A stretch of 64,000 bases of DNA from Neocallimastix lanati (nom. inval.) (GCA_016946835.1 JACVTC010000242.1:1-64000), one strand, 5' to 3'. Shown: positions 11,053 to 24,664, counted from the first letter of the stretch. A program made the numbers and translations. Notes: generated by a model not told the origin, from the sequence alone.

Positions 11053-11125
11053 TGCGACCTCCGTGGCTTGAACACGGGACCTTTAGATCTTCAGTCTAAC
11101 GCTCTCCCAGCTGAGCTAAGGTCGC
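11053..11125 (-). tRNA. tRNA-Phe (anticodon GAA)
   Basis: Acceptor GCGACCT/AGGTCGC, anticodon stem TTAGA/TCTAA with loop CTGAAGA, T arm GTGTTCAAGCCAC, discriminator A. It lies 11 bases downstream of tRNA-Tyr on the same strand; a long T-rich stretch follows. Confidence 0.95.
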
Positions 11126-11136
11126 TAAATATTAAA

Positions 11137-11221
11137 TCCTTCGAACCGGAGTCGAACCAGTGACATGTTGATTACTATATAATTCTACAGTCAACCGCTC
11201 TACCAACTGAGCTATCGAAGG
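11137..11221 (-). tRNA. tRNA-Tyr (anticodon GTA) with a 12-nt intron
   Basis: Acceptor CCTTCGA/TCGAAGG, anticodon stem GTTGA/TCAAC. The stem encloses 19 bases instead of 7: CTGTAG, then about 12 A/T-rich bases, then A. This is the canonical intron position after base 37, as in nuclear tRNA-Tyr genes of most eukaryotes. It supports a nuclear origin for the whole island. Confidence 0.95.
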
Positions 11222-13140
11222 ATCTTATAAAAATATGCCGAGGGACTAATATAAAATATATTTAGTGTATATTTCATAAAATTTACATTTTTATAGGCAA
11301 TAATAATTAATAAAAGAATTAAATAACAATTGAATATTAATATTTTTACTTAAAATAAATTAATAATTAATAAATTAACTAAATTTATTAATATTTAGAC
11401 TTATATGGTTTATATATGTATATATGTACGTTTTATATATATATATATATTTATTTTTATAACATTAATTTTAAAGAAAAACAATTATAAATTCTTTTAA
11501 ATTTTCTTTAAATACATTTTTAAAATTAAATATATTTGCTATTTATTTAATTTTTGTTATCAACAATAAATTTTAATATTACTTTTAATTGAATCGATAT
11601 AAACAATTTATATTTATGTATTAATTCATTTAAATTTACTATAACTATTATTATTATAATTATTATTATTTTATTATTATTTTATTATTATTATTATTAC
11701 TTTGATTATTATTATTACTTCTATTATAATTATAATTATTACTATTATTGCTATTACAATTATTACTTTTATTATTATTATAATTATTACTATTATTGCT
11801 ATTACAATTTTTACTTTTATTAATATTTTTATTACTATTTTTATTACTATTTTTATTACTATTTTTATTACTATTTTTATTACTATTTTTATTACTATTT
11901 TTATTACTATTTTTATTATTTATTACTTTTATTCTTATTATTACTATTTTTATTATTATTACTTTTATTCTTATTATTACTTTTATTATTATAATAAGAA
12001 AATAAATTTTTGTATTATATAAATATGTGTATATATATATATATAAATAAAATAATAAAAATTAAGAAAAAGAAAATAAAAAGATTAGAGTAGAATTAAC
12101 CTAAATAAAAAAAATAAAATTTATTAAATAAATAAAATATTAAAATTTATTAGTTTTCTAACCTACAATTAATATTTTTTCGTTTCAAAAATAATATATT
12201 AATAATTAAAAAAATAATTTAAATTTTAATTAAATTTAAAAATTATAATATATTAAATTTAATTAAATTTAATTAAATTTAAAAATTTATAATATAAATT
12301 AAAAATAAAATTAATAATAAAATTAATAATAAAATAATTTAAACAATAAAATTTAATTTAAAAATAAGAATGTTTATTGAAAAATAAAATTTGAATATAA
12401 ATTACAAAACAATAACAAAATTAGTATAAATATAATTTGTATTAATTTATAAATATAAATGTCATTAGATCAAACCTAAAAAAAAAAAAAAAATAAAATA
12501 ATTATAAAATTTTAATATAAGTATTTTTTTTTTAAAAAATTAATTTAATAATATAATAAATATACAAATAAAATTAGACAATAAAATTTTATAAAAAATT
12601 AAGTCTATTAATATAGATGTGTACATATAATATATCTATATAAATATTAAAAAGTATATCATAAATATCAGTATTAAATAAAATAAAAAAAGATAAATAA
12701 AAAATATGAAATTTATTAATAATTAAATTGTTAGATTATATTACCATAATTATATATATTTAAAATTTTGTTAATTACATTATTTTGTTTTTCAAATAAA
12801 ATGGAATAATTGAAAATGAAATATTATTTAATGAATTATTAAAATAATTTCATTGTATTAATATCAAGTTACAATGAATATAAATAAAATGAATTTTGAT
12901 TACAATTTTTATCTTTATAATAAACTATTTTTAATTAAAATATATTAATATATAAACTTTATTAATGATAAATTGCTTTATTCGCTTTTTGATTAAGAAT
13001 TTCAAAATATCTGCTGAATTACAATTGAAACAAAATTTTTTCTTAATAAAACTAATTTTGATAAATAGTTTTTCGTCAATAAAAATGCCTTTAATAGCAA
13101 CAAAACTTTGAATTAAGTTTATCATGATATAATCAAACAT
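11222..13140. other. A/T-rich DNA without recognisable genes
   Basis: Apart from the satellite above, nothing beyond A/T-rich background is visible. A 69-codon minus-strand frame at 12931-13140 shows no motif. The stretch separates the tRNA island from the copia relic. Confidence 0.6.
11641..11995. repeat. Interrupted ATT / TTTTTATTACTA satellite
   Basis: ATT repeats pass into about nine copies of a 12-base unit TTTTTATTACTA (about 11820-11920) and then back to degenerate ATT repeats. Both long open frames across it are Ile/Leu/Phe low complexity. Confidence 0.9.
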
Positions 13141-14460
13141 TTTGAAATCCTATTAATAATGGAAAATTGGTGATACTGCTACATAAAATGATTTTTTCGG
13201 AAAAGCTGAAGATTGATAAAAGAAAAGATACTCTAACCAAAACAATTGTTATTTCAAATAAAAAAAAAGACACAATGAAATATACTATAAACTTTCAAAC
13301 TGAATAAGATATCTTGTAAAATTTAAGATAAATCTACAAAAGTAGTTAAAATTTCCATTACCTTTACTAATAGATAAATTGTACTCATTGAATACTAAAA
13401 GAATTTATGATAGTAAAAACGTAAAAAGGGAAATTAAAAAAATATTTAATTCTATAGAAAATCTTAATGTATGTGAATCTTGGGTAATTGAAAAAATTTA
13501 GAATACTTTACCTTTCTTTTCCTTTCAAATTAAAAATTTGATTACAATCAAAAGAAAATGAAGATGTGGATAATTTAATAAAAGATTAATACCAAATATT
13601 AAAATTCAAATATATTAAAAACGAAATTCAAAAAATAATCATCGAATAATATAGTCACTAACTAATGAATACTATATGTATATAGATCTTATCTTTAAAA
13701 CAACGATAAATTTACAGAAAAAGATCCTATATGCATCAAAATTCCATTTCTTACAATAATAAAACAAAATTATGATATTTGCAACGAACAGAGTCATAAT
13801 ACTTATGATTGGAAATTAAATATTTTAAATAAAAATAAAAATCATACCAATTATAATAATAATAACATCAAATATAAATACAATTCAATAAAAAAAAAAG
13901 GATTTACAAAACAAATGGAATTTCTATTAAAAAGAATATACACAACTAATACTACCCAACAACAATGACGTTGAAAATATAATCAGTACAATAAGATATA
14001 AATCAAAGAAGAACAATATGGTCTTTCGAAACAGATACTTCTGAACGAATCACATATAACAAAAATATTCATTTAAACAATATGAAAAAAAAGTATTACA
14101 AAGATATGCATGGAATACAAGAAGTAATTTTTAAAGTTGTAGAAAAATACAAAATAAATCTGAACAGACATAATTTCAAACTAAAAAAGATTAATTCAAG
14201 CAAAGTTAAAAAATTGTATTAGATGGGATCAAACTAATAAAGAAAGATTTAATCAGTAAAATCACTCTAAAGAATGATAAGGTCTGCCAAACTTTAAATA
14301 CAACAAAAAAAAGCAGAAGAATAAATTACTAGGTTCATTTGAATAAGATAAAAATAATAAATAAACAATTATTATTATGAACTATATTTTAAATGACCTA
14401 ATAGAAAATAGTACTCTATATAGACAGGAAATTGAACTAAATAATCAAAGAAGGTTCTTA

Positions 14461-15270
14461 TGCATCGAAGATTAGGTACTTCTACTATAAAATTTAAAAA
14501 AGTATTTAATTCTCCATTATATCAAAGTTCCGAAATTCCCTTGAGTGTCAGGTATCCAAACTTAAAAGAAAGGTATCCAAATGAACTACACAAAAAATTT
14601 TATCTATTACAGATATTATCAATTCAGATATTATAAGAACAATCAAACCATTTTTCAAAGGAAAAGGTTAATTTTTACTTTCGAGAATGACTATTCTAGA
14701 AATACTAGGGTCTTTTTAATGGAAAATACGGAAGAGGTTCATGATATAAAAATAAATTTCTTTGATTACTTAAATAATTAATTTGATAAAAAAATTAAAA
14801 TTTTAGAAAAGAACAAGTACTACAATATTACAATAATAGGTAGAAATATTCTGTATTATAAATGGCATTAAAAAAATTTACCCACTTTCATTCAATCCTG
14901 AAAACAATAGAAAATCAGAACGATTCAATTACACCTTAATTAATTGCGATAAAACTCTTTTGTCATAGAGTAGACTTGACATTGAATTCTGAAACTATGA
15001 AGTAAAATATACTAACTTACTATAAAAAAAAACCTATAATAAAGGAGTCCAATAGAATTCTAGAAGAAATATTACTTAACAAACCATCAAACCTCAAAAA
15101 TATCAAAATATTTGAATGTAAAGCATATTATAAAGATTTCTCAAATAATAAAATTAAATTAAACCATGGAAAAAGTGTCTTTCTCAGTTTTAGTAGAATT
15201 ATATATTATATCTGAATAGACTATAAAAATTTAGGTATCCACCTTGTTAGAGAAGTTGTTTTTATCAATC
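14461..15270 (+). pseudogene. Copia integrase fragments
   Basis: Near 14461 a frame reads MHRRLG, the start of the copia zinc motif (normally WHRRLGH). At about 14670-14781 the frame contains FENDYSRNTRVFLMEN, matching the copia core pattern F-DDYSR-TWVY. Near 15085-15270 the fragments KPSNLKNIKIFECKAYYKDF and later HLVREVVFIN match the region where copia integrases read KP--LR-FGCKAY and -DVVFDE. Frames shift between the pieces, so the gene is dead. Confidence 0.75.
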
Positions 15271-15743
15271 AACGCCAGGCAAGTTAACTCATAATTTTTA
15301 AGGAAATTCACCTAAATATTTTAATTTTGATAATTATTCAATTCGTATATCAGTTGATAATACAAACAATAACAATGTATTAGTAATTATCAACAAAATA
15401 GTAATAACAAAATTTAAAACAATGAACCTAGTTAAAATAAAAATATTATTGAAGAAAATAATAATAAAGCAGAAAATATAAAATTCAATTCATTTGATGA
15501 AATAAGAAATTCCTTTATTTAAAATAACGTTGATAATTACTAACGATGTCAATATGGAAGATAATATATAAGATAAAATAATCGAACGTCAATAAAGAAT
15601 GTCAAAATTTTGAATCAATTTCAAAACACTTTATAAAAAATATAAATGATGAAATTGCATCAACAATATAGAAAAAAGAAATTTGATAAGTTAAAAAACA
15701 ACAATAATAAATCTTACTAATTAACTCCGGAATTTAAAATCAT

Positions 15744-16019
15744 TTGTTTACGTTATTTTCTGATGAAAACATAGAAGCATCTAATAACGATTTCAATTCA
15801 TATAATAACATCAATAGAAATATTACTTCTGAAAACCCTTTAAGAAATTTAAGTTCAAACTATGAAGCAATCGCTATGTCTTCTGAGAATGAATCAGTGC
15901 TAACTCATGACAACATAATAACAAATGAAATAAATAATCAATCAAACGTATCATCCTTATCTGCTAATCAAACTAGGAAAAAAACATTCAACATTTGGAA
16001 TCAAATATTAAGGACTTAA
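15744..16019 (+). pseudogene. Copia IN-RT linker fragment
   Basis: A 91-codon open stretch rich in Asn and Ser with no domain. It lies exactly between the integrase and RT remnants of the same strand, where Ty1/copia polyproteins have a long, poorly conserved polar linker. Its openness may be chance; it is not called an independent gene. Confidence 0.5.
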
Positions 16020-16289
16020 AGTCAAATATAATTGATTCATCACCACTTAAAAGATCAATTATCCTTTTATTATATGATGATCATAAAGATTTAATTAAAA
16101 TATAGAAAATATAGAAGATGTTAATAACATGATTACTGATGCTCTTTTAAATTGTAAGAAGGCATTATCATTCAATGATAATAAATACAAGATTGAAGCT
16201 ATGAATGCCGATCTTCAAAATATATATACTAAGAAAATAATGATTTTTAAAAAGAAAATTCCAAAGAAGTAAATTTGACTACAGTAAAA

Positions 16290-16683
16290 TTGGTTTAATC
16301 CTTAAAAAGAGATGGTAATGGCAAAATCATTAAATATAAAAGCATAAACGTTGCTAGAGTCTTAGGAAAGCAAAAGGAATTCAACATGATTTATTATATT
16401 CATCAATTATCAGCATCTATAATATATAATTATTACTGGCGATTATATCGAAAATTAAATGGACTTTTATGCAACTTGATATTGGAGCTGCTTATTTAAA
16501 TGTTTCATTCGAAAAGCAGTTATATTTTACGATTTCATCAGGCGATAAAATTTTGGAAAAAATTACAGGTTACTAAGAAAAGTGTTATACGGTCTTAATT
16601 ACACAGCCGACGAAGATGTACTCACTATTCTAATTTCCTTAAAAATTATGGTTTCAATAAGTTTTCTTCTAAATAATGCATAT
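16290..16683 (+). pseudogene. Copia reverse transcriptase, N-terminal half
   Basis: Reading frames in succession give KRDGNGKIIKYKS (copia RT start, normally K-DG---RYKARLV), then KWTFMQLDIGAAYLNVSFEK, where copia has W-L-QMDV-TAFLNG-LEE and the first catalytic Asp, then NYRLLRKVLYGL (copia L-KSLYGL). Two shifts and a stop separate these. The YxDD half lies beyond the insertion at 32868 onward. Confidence 0.85.
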
Positions 16684-17242
16684 TGTAACTAATCTTAATG
16701 TTACTTAAGATTGTTTTTAAAGTTTTTTATACAAAAGTTTCTCTAAACAAAAGTAATTCAAAATATGATTTATTAAACAAGTTTTTTTTTATTAAAAAGA
16801 ATATAGTTTATTATTTTATTAATTTATCATTGTAATATTTTAAATTTCTTTAAAAATAATTAATAAAAGCACAAGTAAAAACATTTTATTATGAAAATTT
16901 ACACCTATTTATAGTTTTTAAGGAAAAATAATTATTTTAAATTATCAGTTATTATTAGTAATTATTAGTAATTATTAGAAATAAAAGAAAATTAAAGAAA
17001 ACAAGTTTTCTTTCTAGAAATGAATTTTTGATAAAAAATGATAAAAACTATTAATAAAATAGATTTTTCTAGTTTTATCGGTTCAATTGTTTAACCGATA
17101 AGACTAGTAATTTCTTTAATATTTTAGTTATAATAAATAAAAAATTATTAAAATTCGGAAAGAGAGTGTCGAATCCAAAGGATTCAGCCTGATGGTCACG
17201 GTAACCAACCATTTAACCATGGTTACTAATTTGCTAGTTATG

Positions 17243-18255
17243 TGTAATAATTTAATTATAATTTTAATTATAATTAAATTATTAAACTGCAACTTAATAA
17301 TTACTTTGTAAAAATTATTATTAAATTGAGAAAAATAAAATAAGAAATTTATACTTATCTAAATATTGAAGAGTTTATTATAACTAATTATAATAAACAA
17401 ATACCAAAGGTTACACGGATTTGTTACGAGAAAAAATTTTATTTATTTTATTTTTATTTTAAAATTTATTTTATTATTAAACTATCTTTATTAAATAAGA
17501 ACTATAAATATTTAATATTGTTATTATTATATTATAATTGTTATATTATAATCGTTATAATAATAACTCTTGATTTCTCAAAGAGAACTCAAGAGCCTTA
17601 TTTATACTTTTTTGAAAAATAAGGTTAAATTAAAAAATGTGTTTTCTAATCTTAACAAATCTCTTATCTAGGAAAAGATTAGAGAGAAAAATCTAGATAA
17701 GATTTTTAATCGATATTCTATTCATATCGATCATCGTATCAATTAGGTAAACCCAATTACTTTTAAGAAGTGATTGGGAAAAACCCTAATTAACCGATTT
17801 GCTAATCTAATCTAATTGATTGAAAATAAAAGAATAAAATAATAAAAGATATTTCGATCATAAAATCATAAATTTACAAATAAGTAAAATAACATATTAA
17901 TAATATTAATCAACAAAATATAGAATACATTATTAAATACATAATAGAATACATAATAGAATACATAAGAATACATAATGTGTTTGTTTACAGTTTAATT
18001 AAATAAATAAGCTAAGACATAAATTTAATAATTAAATGTATAATTAAATAAACTATAATTATTTATAAATGTATAAATAATAATTAATTAATTAAATTTT
18101 GTTATATTAAATTAATGAATATCTAATTTGAATTAAATAAATTATTAATAATATTTAAATGAATAAATATATTATAATTAAATAAAGTTATAATTATTAT
18201 AACTTAACTAAGAAAATATAATTATTTTATTTAAAAATAATTATAGAATCTTACA
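17243..18255 (-). mobile_element. Solo LTR G2
   Basis: TGTAATAATTT at the left and AGAATCTTACA at the right, flanked by a perfect 5-bp duplication TTATG on both sides. It is homologous to G1 (48617-49493): both contain the ACTCTTGATTTCTC hairpin and the AATCTTAACAAATCTCTTAT tract. 1013 bp, no internal genes. Confidence 0.9.
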
Positions 18256-18376
18256 TTATGTTGTAAAGAATTATAATTATTTTCTAAAATAATTATTATT
18301 CTTTATTAAAAAATTAATATTTAAAGTTTATTATTTATAAAATTCTACGAATAATTTTAATAATTATGTCACATAG

Positions 18377-19094
18377 TGTAAAAAGAGACACTAAAATAGA
18401 TTACAATAACAAGACACAATAAATTTTATTTTATTAAAAAAAATTTTTATTAAAAATATATTTTATTAATATTTAATATTTATTAATAGTTATTTGTTCA
18501 ATACGAATTACATCGAGAAAAAAATGTGAAAAGTATCTTCTATTTATACTTTTCCTAAATACATTGATAATATATTATTTTATTTAAATTACATATATTT
18601 TAATATAAAACTATCCTAATGAATTTTATTAAATAATAAATTTATAAACTATAGCTAAATTTAGAAAAATATAATTATTAATTAAACTAAATACTAAATA
18701 CTAAGTAATTAAAATTAAGTATATTTATTATCTATTTATTATTTTAATATTATAAGTAAAGTCTTTATTTATTTTCGATTTAAAAACAATGTTAAAAGAG
18801 TCATGATTAAATTTTGAAACTTAATTTTTACAAAATAAATTATTAATTTATTTTGTTTTAAACTTTAATTAATTTAAATTATTTTAAAACAATAATTTTC
18901 TCAGAATTAAATTTTATAAAAATTATTACATTAAAAATTTGTATTGTGGCTTAAAGAATATAATTCAAAAATTTAGTTCATATGATTTATTTACTTTGTT
19001 TATTATTTTATAAATCAAAGAATAATTTACATTTTTGAATTGGACAAGAAAAATTTTTAATTTAATATGTGATTGGGATAATCACATCTTTACA
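18377..19094 (-). mobile_element. Solo LTR C2 (family of element C)
   Basis: Reverse complement of the LTRs of element C: minus strand begins TGTAAAGATGTGATTATCCC and has the TATAAATAGAAGATAC promoter block. Flanks CATAG/TATAG (one difference). The uninterrupted H2 copy reads CATATAG at this point, confirming insertion into H1. Confidence 0.88.
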
Positions 19095-19721
19095 TATAGT
19101 AATTATTAATTAATGTTATTGTTTTAAAATTTATTTAAATTAAATTATCAATAATTAATATTTTTAATTATAATAATGTATTATTGTATTAAAATAATTA
19201 TAATTCTATTTAATTAAGAAAAATTAAATTATATTATTTCTTGGACATTTAATAAAAATATTAAAAGAATTAATTATTTAATTATACTTGTGATTGAATA
19301 TTAATAAAATTAATATATAATTAGTTAATAAATTTTCTCCCTTATTTGGGTTTTCTTATTAACTAAAGATTGATGTAATTAAACACCAATCGAAATCTAT
19401 AATTTTTTCTTCTAATCTTTTTCTAGATAGAAATAATTTTCCAATTTTAAAAATCAAATTAATATAAATAGAACTCTTGATTCTTCTAAAAATAATCAAG
19501 AGTTATTATTATAAAAATTATAATAATCAACACAAATAATTTAAAAAATACTTTTAATAAAAATTTTTATAATAAAATAATTTCTAAAATTGCATTTGAC
19601 TTTTAGTGTTGTTTATTATAATCTTATAATAAACTCGATAAGTTTTAATATAAAATTTTGTTTTCAATTTTATTTTATTTTTTCTTTTATCTCAATTAAT
19701 AATATTTTTTATTATTAATTG

Positions 19722-20245
19722 TGTAACGTGAATTCGGGGCGTAACCCAAAATAATTAACACCACTAGGTTTGTATAAAAAAAATAAATAATAAGTAAATA
19801 GTTTTTTAAGAAAAAAGAATTTATTATTTTTTTAAAGTTAAAATTTATTTTTATTTTTTTTTTTTTTTTTATTTATTTATTTTTTTTTTTTTATTTATTA
19901 ATTAAAAATTTGTAATTAAATTACTTATTAAATAATTAATAAAAAACACGATTTTTTAAAAATATTTTTTGAAGAAAAATTCACTCGTATTTATACAAAA
20001 AATTTTCAAAAGAAATTTTTTATGATGTAATTTTAAACCAATTAAGATAATTTGATAAAACTTTTGATAAAAATTTTTTTTTGATACGATAAGAACTTTT
20101 TAAAATAATTTTTGATAAGATAAGAATTTTTTAAAATAAATTTTTTTATAAAAAGAAATTATGCGGATTTGAACTCGAGAAGTTCAAATCGGTGACTTAG
20201 TTACTAACAATTAAGACAAGTTAATTATTTTTAAGATTCGTTACA
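19722..20245 (-). repeat. 3' LTR of element A
   Basis: 524 bp with perfect 7-bp inverted ends TGTAACG/CGTTACA. On the minus strand it holds a tRNA-like block (about 20225-20160, hairpin GATTTGAACT/AGTTCAAATC), a TATA box GTATAAATACG (19996-19986) and the tract GTGTTTTTTAT (19949-19939) complementary to the PBS. Confidence 0.92.
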
Positions 20246-20256
20246 TGGTCCTCCTC
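20246..20256 (-). other. Polypurine tract of element A
   Basis: The minus strand reads GAGGAGGACCA directly before the 3' LTR. Purine-rich sequence abutting U3 is the expected plus-strand primer site. Confidence 0.6.
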
Positions 20257-20389
20257 GAGGATTCGGATACCAAACGAATCTAATTCTAAACTAAAATTAA
20301 TTTTTAATATACTAACGAGTGAACTTTTTACATTTAACATACATGAATTAAAAATATTTAATAAATTTAACTATATTAAAAGATAAAAT

Positions 20390-20428
<39 letters not shown>

Positions 20429-20512
20429 TAATTTGATATTAATAAAATATTTAAATTCAATTTTGATATAAATAAGAGTTTAGATATAATTAATAAAATA
20501 AAATATTTTTTG
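20257..20512. other. 3' untranslated stretch of element A
   Basis: Between the pol stop and the PPT. A/T-rich with a long T run at about 20392-20422; no features. Confidence 0.6.
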
Positions 20513-23500
20513 TTATTTATCCCTTGAATTGAAATCCTTAAGAAGTTCAGGACAATTTAAATTAGATTCGGGTTCCCATGAAGATTCTGAAATTGGATAA
20601 CCTTTCCATTTGATTAAATATTGAATTTTTCCATAGTAAGTTCTTTTATCCAATATTTTCTCGACTTCATATTCTTCTTCATTATTGACTATTACTGGTG
20701 GTGGTGGTTGATTTCTTCCAAAAGTATCTTCGTAGTAAGGTTCAAGTTCTGAGACATGAATAATGGGATGAATTCGTAATTTCTTCGGAAGATCTAATTT
20801 ATAGGTAACTGGTGATACTTTCTGAATGATTTTGAAAGGACCGAGTTTTCTTGGTTTAAGTTTCTTGTTCTTATTTCTGAGTACTAAGGAGCTATTTAGC
20901 CAGACTTTGTCGTTTGCTTTAAATTCTGGAGGTTTAATTCGGTGTCTATTTGCATATTCTTCCTGCTTTTTGCTTGCAGACTCTAAGTTCTTCTTTAATT
21001 CTTTAGATAGATCTGTTAAGTTCTTCACAAGTTCTTCAGCTCTGGGAACATTTATGATACTTGGAATTTCAGGAGAATGTCTTGGGTTGTAACCGTAATT
21101 TGCAAAGAAAGGAGAATAATTAGAAGATTCCTGGAGAGCATTATTGTAACTGAATTCGGCTAAATAGAGATAATTCTCCCAATCTGATCCTTTGAAATTT
21201 GTGAAACATCTAAGGTATTGTTCTACAACGGAGTTCACCCTCTCCGTCAAACCGTTGGTTTGGTGATGGAATGGTGAAGAGTATTTCATATTAATTCCAA
21301 GAGCTTTACAGATAGCAATCCAAAATTTAGAAGTGAATTGGGATCCACGATCGGAAAGAATTTCATCAGGGAGTCCATGAAGTCTGAAGATCGATTTCAT
21401 GAAAGCAGAAGCGGTATCAATAGCAGAAGGGATATTTGCAAAAGGAATGAAGTGAGACATCTTGGAAAAACGATCAACGGTAACAAATATACAAGTAAAC
21501 CCATTGGAAAGTGGTAAATCAGTAATAAAATCCATAGAGACTGAAGACCAAGGACGAAAAGGGATTTCCAAAGGTTGTAAAAATCCGTAAGGTTTATGTC
21601 GGAGTACCTTTGAACGACAACAAGTTTCGCAAGATCGGATGTAGTCTTGAGCGTCAGAGTTAAGGGAAGGCCACCAAAAGTCACGATTTAAGAGATTAAT
21701 AGTTTTTTTAAAACCAAAATGACCTGCGGATGGAGAGTCATGACAAATTTTCAAGGCTAAAGACCGGCAGTTGGGAGGAACATAGAGTTTATTTTGGAAA
21801 AGTAAGTAGCTGTTACTAATTGAGAATTCCTTAATTTTTTGATGAGGGACAGGTAATTTCTTGTTTTCTAAGTAATCGCAAATGGAATGATAAAATGGAT
21901 CGGTTTTACATTCGGAAAGGATTTTTTCAGAAAATGTTTCAACAGAGACTGGAAAAGCAGAAAAGTTTTCTGGGCGGAGAACAGTAAATGGAATATCAGA
22001 AGTAGAAAATTCATAACTTAAAGCATAATCAGGTCTTCTTGATAAGGCATCGGGTTTACCATTGGAAGAACCTGAACGATATTCAATCTTGAAGTTAAAT
22101 TCTGATAAGAAGAGAGACCAACGAACAAGTCTTTGAGTCATTTTTTCAGGTTTCTTTTGATATAACAGGTTTCGGTGATCAGAGTAGATAATAAAAGGAT
22201 GAGTCGCACCCTTTAGAAAGTGTCTCCAATTTTCTAAAGAATCAATAATAGCTAAAAGTTCCTTATCGTAAATTGGATAATTTCTTTCAACAGGAGAGAG
22301 AGATCTTGAATAAAAGGCAATAGGATGAACTTTATTATCTTTAGGAGTCTTTTGAGAAAGGACAGCACCGATTGCAAAATTACTGCTGTCAGTTTCAACA
22401 GTGAAGGGTAGGTTACGATCAGGGTAAGCAAGGACCGGAGAAGAGGAAAATTTCGATTTAATATTATCAAAAGCTTCCTGAGCTTCAATTGACCATACAA
22501 ATTTAACGTTCTTTCTTAAAAGATGATTAAGTGGATGGGCTAGCTTGGCAAATCCAGGAATAAATCTTCTATAATAATTTGTGAGTCCAAGGAAAGATTG
22601 AATTTCTTTTACGCAAGTTGGAGTAGGCCATTCAAGAATTGAAGAAATCTTTTTGGGATCCATAAATATACCTGTAGCAGAAATTCTATGACCAAGGAAA
22701 TCTAAGTAAGGGACAAAGAATTCACATTTTTCTAGTTTCGCAAAAAGACCAGCTTTACGAAGTCTTTTGAGAACTTCGATAACGTGTTCAAAATGAGAAG
22801 ACATATCTGGGGAGAAGATTATAATATCATCGATATAACAGTAGACATATGTACCAAGAATATCTTCGAATACATCATTAATGAAGTGTTGGAAAACAGC
22901 TGGGGCATTTTTTAACCCGAAAGGCATAACCAAATATTCAAAGTGGCCATACTTGCAGGTAAAAGCTGTTTTATACTCGTCTCCTTCTTTTATTCTTACA
23001 AGATTATATGCAGAACGGAGATCGAGTTTTGAAAATACTTTACCTTTACCTAAATGTTCGAGCATGTCATTAATAAGTGGTAATGGATAAGAGTCCCGAA
23101 TTGTTATTTCGTTAAGTTTTCTGTAATCAACAACCATACGTAATTCACCATTCTTCTTAAAAACGAAGAATACAGGAGCACCAGCAGGAGATTTGGATTT
23201 ACGAATAAAGCCTTTTGAGAGATTTTCTTCAATATATTCTTTAAGAGCTTTAGACTCAGCATCAGTAAGCGAGTAGATAGGGCCATAATAAAGGATAGAG
23301 TTAGGCTTGAGCTTAATCTCACAATCATACTGCCTATGTGGTGGTAATATGTTTGCAGATCCTTCATCGAAAATATCTTTATAAGGTTGAAGTATAGTAG
23401 GCAATAATTTTAATATTCTATCAACAGTAGCAGGTTCTTTTTCTTTTGTAGAAGGGACAGTTGTAGGAGAAGAAATATGAGCTGTAAAAGAATTTGGAGT

Positions 23501-24664
23501 TAGTAAACAATTTGAAATACAATTGCTAGACTTAAAGGATAGTTCTTTAGTTACGAAATTTATTGTCGGATTGTGTGTGAATAACCAGTCAGTACCAAGA
23601 ATAGCACAGTAAGAGGGTAAATCAACAATGTAGAATTCAGCTTGACAAATATGATTTCCGTATTTGAGTGATATTGGTAAAGTTTTTCCCAGAATTAATT
23701 GATCACCTCCAATACCGGAAACGCTCGGTAATTTAGAATTTTCATTATAGGGAATGTTATTTTCTTTAGCGTAATAAACGTCCATAAGATTAAGTTGAGA
23801 ACCTGAATCCAGAAGAATCTTTGAATTAACTGAAACATCCGAAATAGAAAGAGTGAAATCAAAGATTGGAAGCCTGTGGTTAGGTTGGTCAGAAATTCTT
23901 GGCCTAAGAGTTGAATTTAAAACAGGATTTGAAATGTGAGAACTTGAAGAAGGTTTATTCTTTTTTAATTTAGGGCAATTTTCACGAATGTGATCTGGAT
24001 CGGCACAATAAAGACAAAGATGCTCTCTAATTCTTCTTTCTCTTTCTTCATTAGAAAGCTTACTAAAAGATTTATTATTGTTATTTGAAGATTTCTTTTT
24101 TGGAGTAAACTTTGGACATGTTTTATTATCATTCGAATGCTTATTATGATTAAAAAATTGTCTATGTGTAGAAATTCTAGAATCAATTCTTGCTGCAATA
24201 GTTTGAAGGGAAAGGAGATTTCAGGGACCAGGAAATATTTCTAATATTCTTGTTGCAATAGAATCTTGAAGACCAGCAATGAAAGCATCCATTTTTGCAT
24301 CCTCATTCCAAGAAGAATTATCGGAATATTTATTAAATTCATTGATATAACTTGTAATATCACCAAGTCTTCGTTGTTTAATTACACGTAGTTTTTGATT
24401 GGCGATAAATACTGAGTCGTTGTCTCCGAAAACAGCTTTCATTCTTTCTCTAAATGCTTGATAATCTCCAAGACAGTCATCCATAGCGTCACCGTAAAGT
24501 TTAGATATAAGATATATGACTTTAGCTTCATCGGTGTTGTATCTGTCTGGGTACAGCATAAAAACCAATTCAATTTTTGCTAAAAAACCCTTTAAGTAAC
24601 GACGGTCTCCTGCAAAACCATCTTTAAGAGTAGCATTATTTAAAATATTATTTTGATCTTCCAT
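20513..24664 (-). pseudogene. gag-pol: Gag-Pol polyprotein of element A, one in-frame TGA
   Basis: One frame of 1384 codons starting at ATG 24664, interrupted only by TGA at 24221-24223 (codon 148). Order: Gag capsid region; zinc knuckle [14 protein letters not shown] (CX2CX4HX4C) in the same frame after the TGA; protease LLDSGSQLN (about residue 286); RT with LDLRSAY and YIDD (about 610-613); RNase H beginning [11 protein letters not shown]; integrase with zinc motif [10 protein letters not shown]...CETCC and D,D,E residues in [14 protein letters not shown] and LTERVN; GPF/Y motif LGPFKI; C-terminal chromodomain ([20 protein letters not shown]). The C element has an Arg at the TGA position, so a CGA or AGA to TGA mutation is likely. 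The downstream half has its own Met at 23785, but that lies after the protease Asp, so it is not a natural start. Confidence 0.92.

Larger units (their letters stand above)
13141..16683 (+). pseudogene. Ty1/copia retrotransposon relic, 5' part (gag to RT)
   Basis: All frames carry many stops and shifts, but pieces of a copia polyprotein appear in the right order on the plus strand: a probable gag tail (about 13400-13560), integrase zinc-binding start, integrase core, integrase C-terminal region, an Asn/Ser-rich linker and the first half of RT. The order IN before RT defines Ty1/copia rather than Ty3. The RT breaks off at 16683 where LTR Z1 is inserted and resumes at 32868. The early gag/protease portion is too decayed to delimit. 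Confidence 0.75.

Noticed and set aside
10316-12022. Poly-Tyr, poly-Ile and Leu/Phe frames
   Set aside because: Satellite translations, overlapping in several frames.
12931-13140. 69-codon minus-strand reading frame
   Set aside because: No motif, A/T-rich, no neighbour that would explain it.
20826-23090. Plus-strand frames of 69-88 codons within gag-pol of A, and similar antisense frames in C and K
   Set aside because: Shadows of the strongly conserved polyprotein frames on the other strand.
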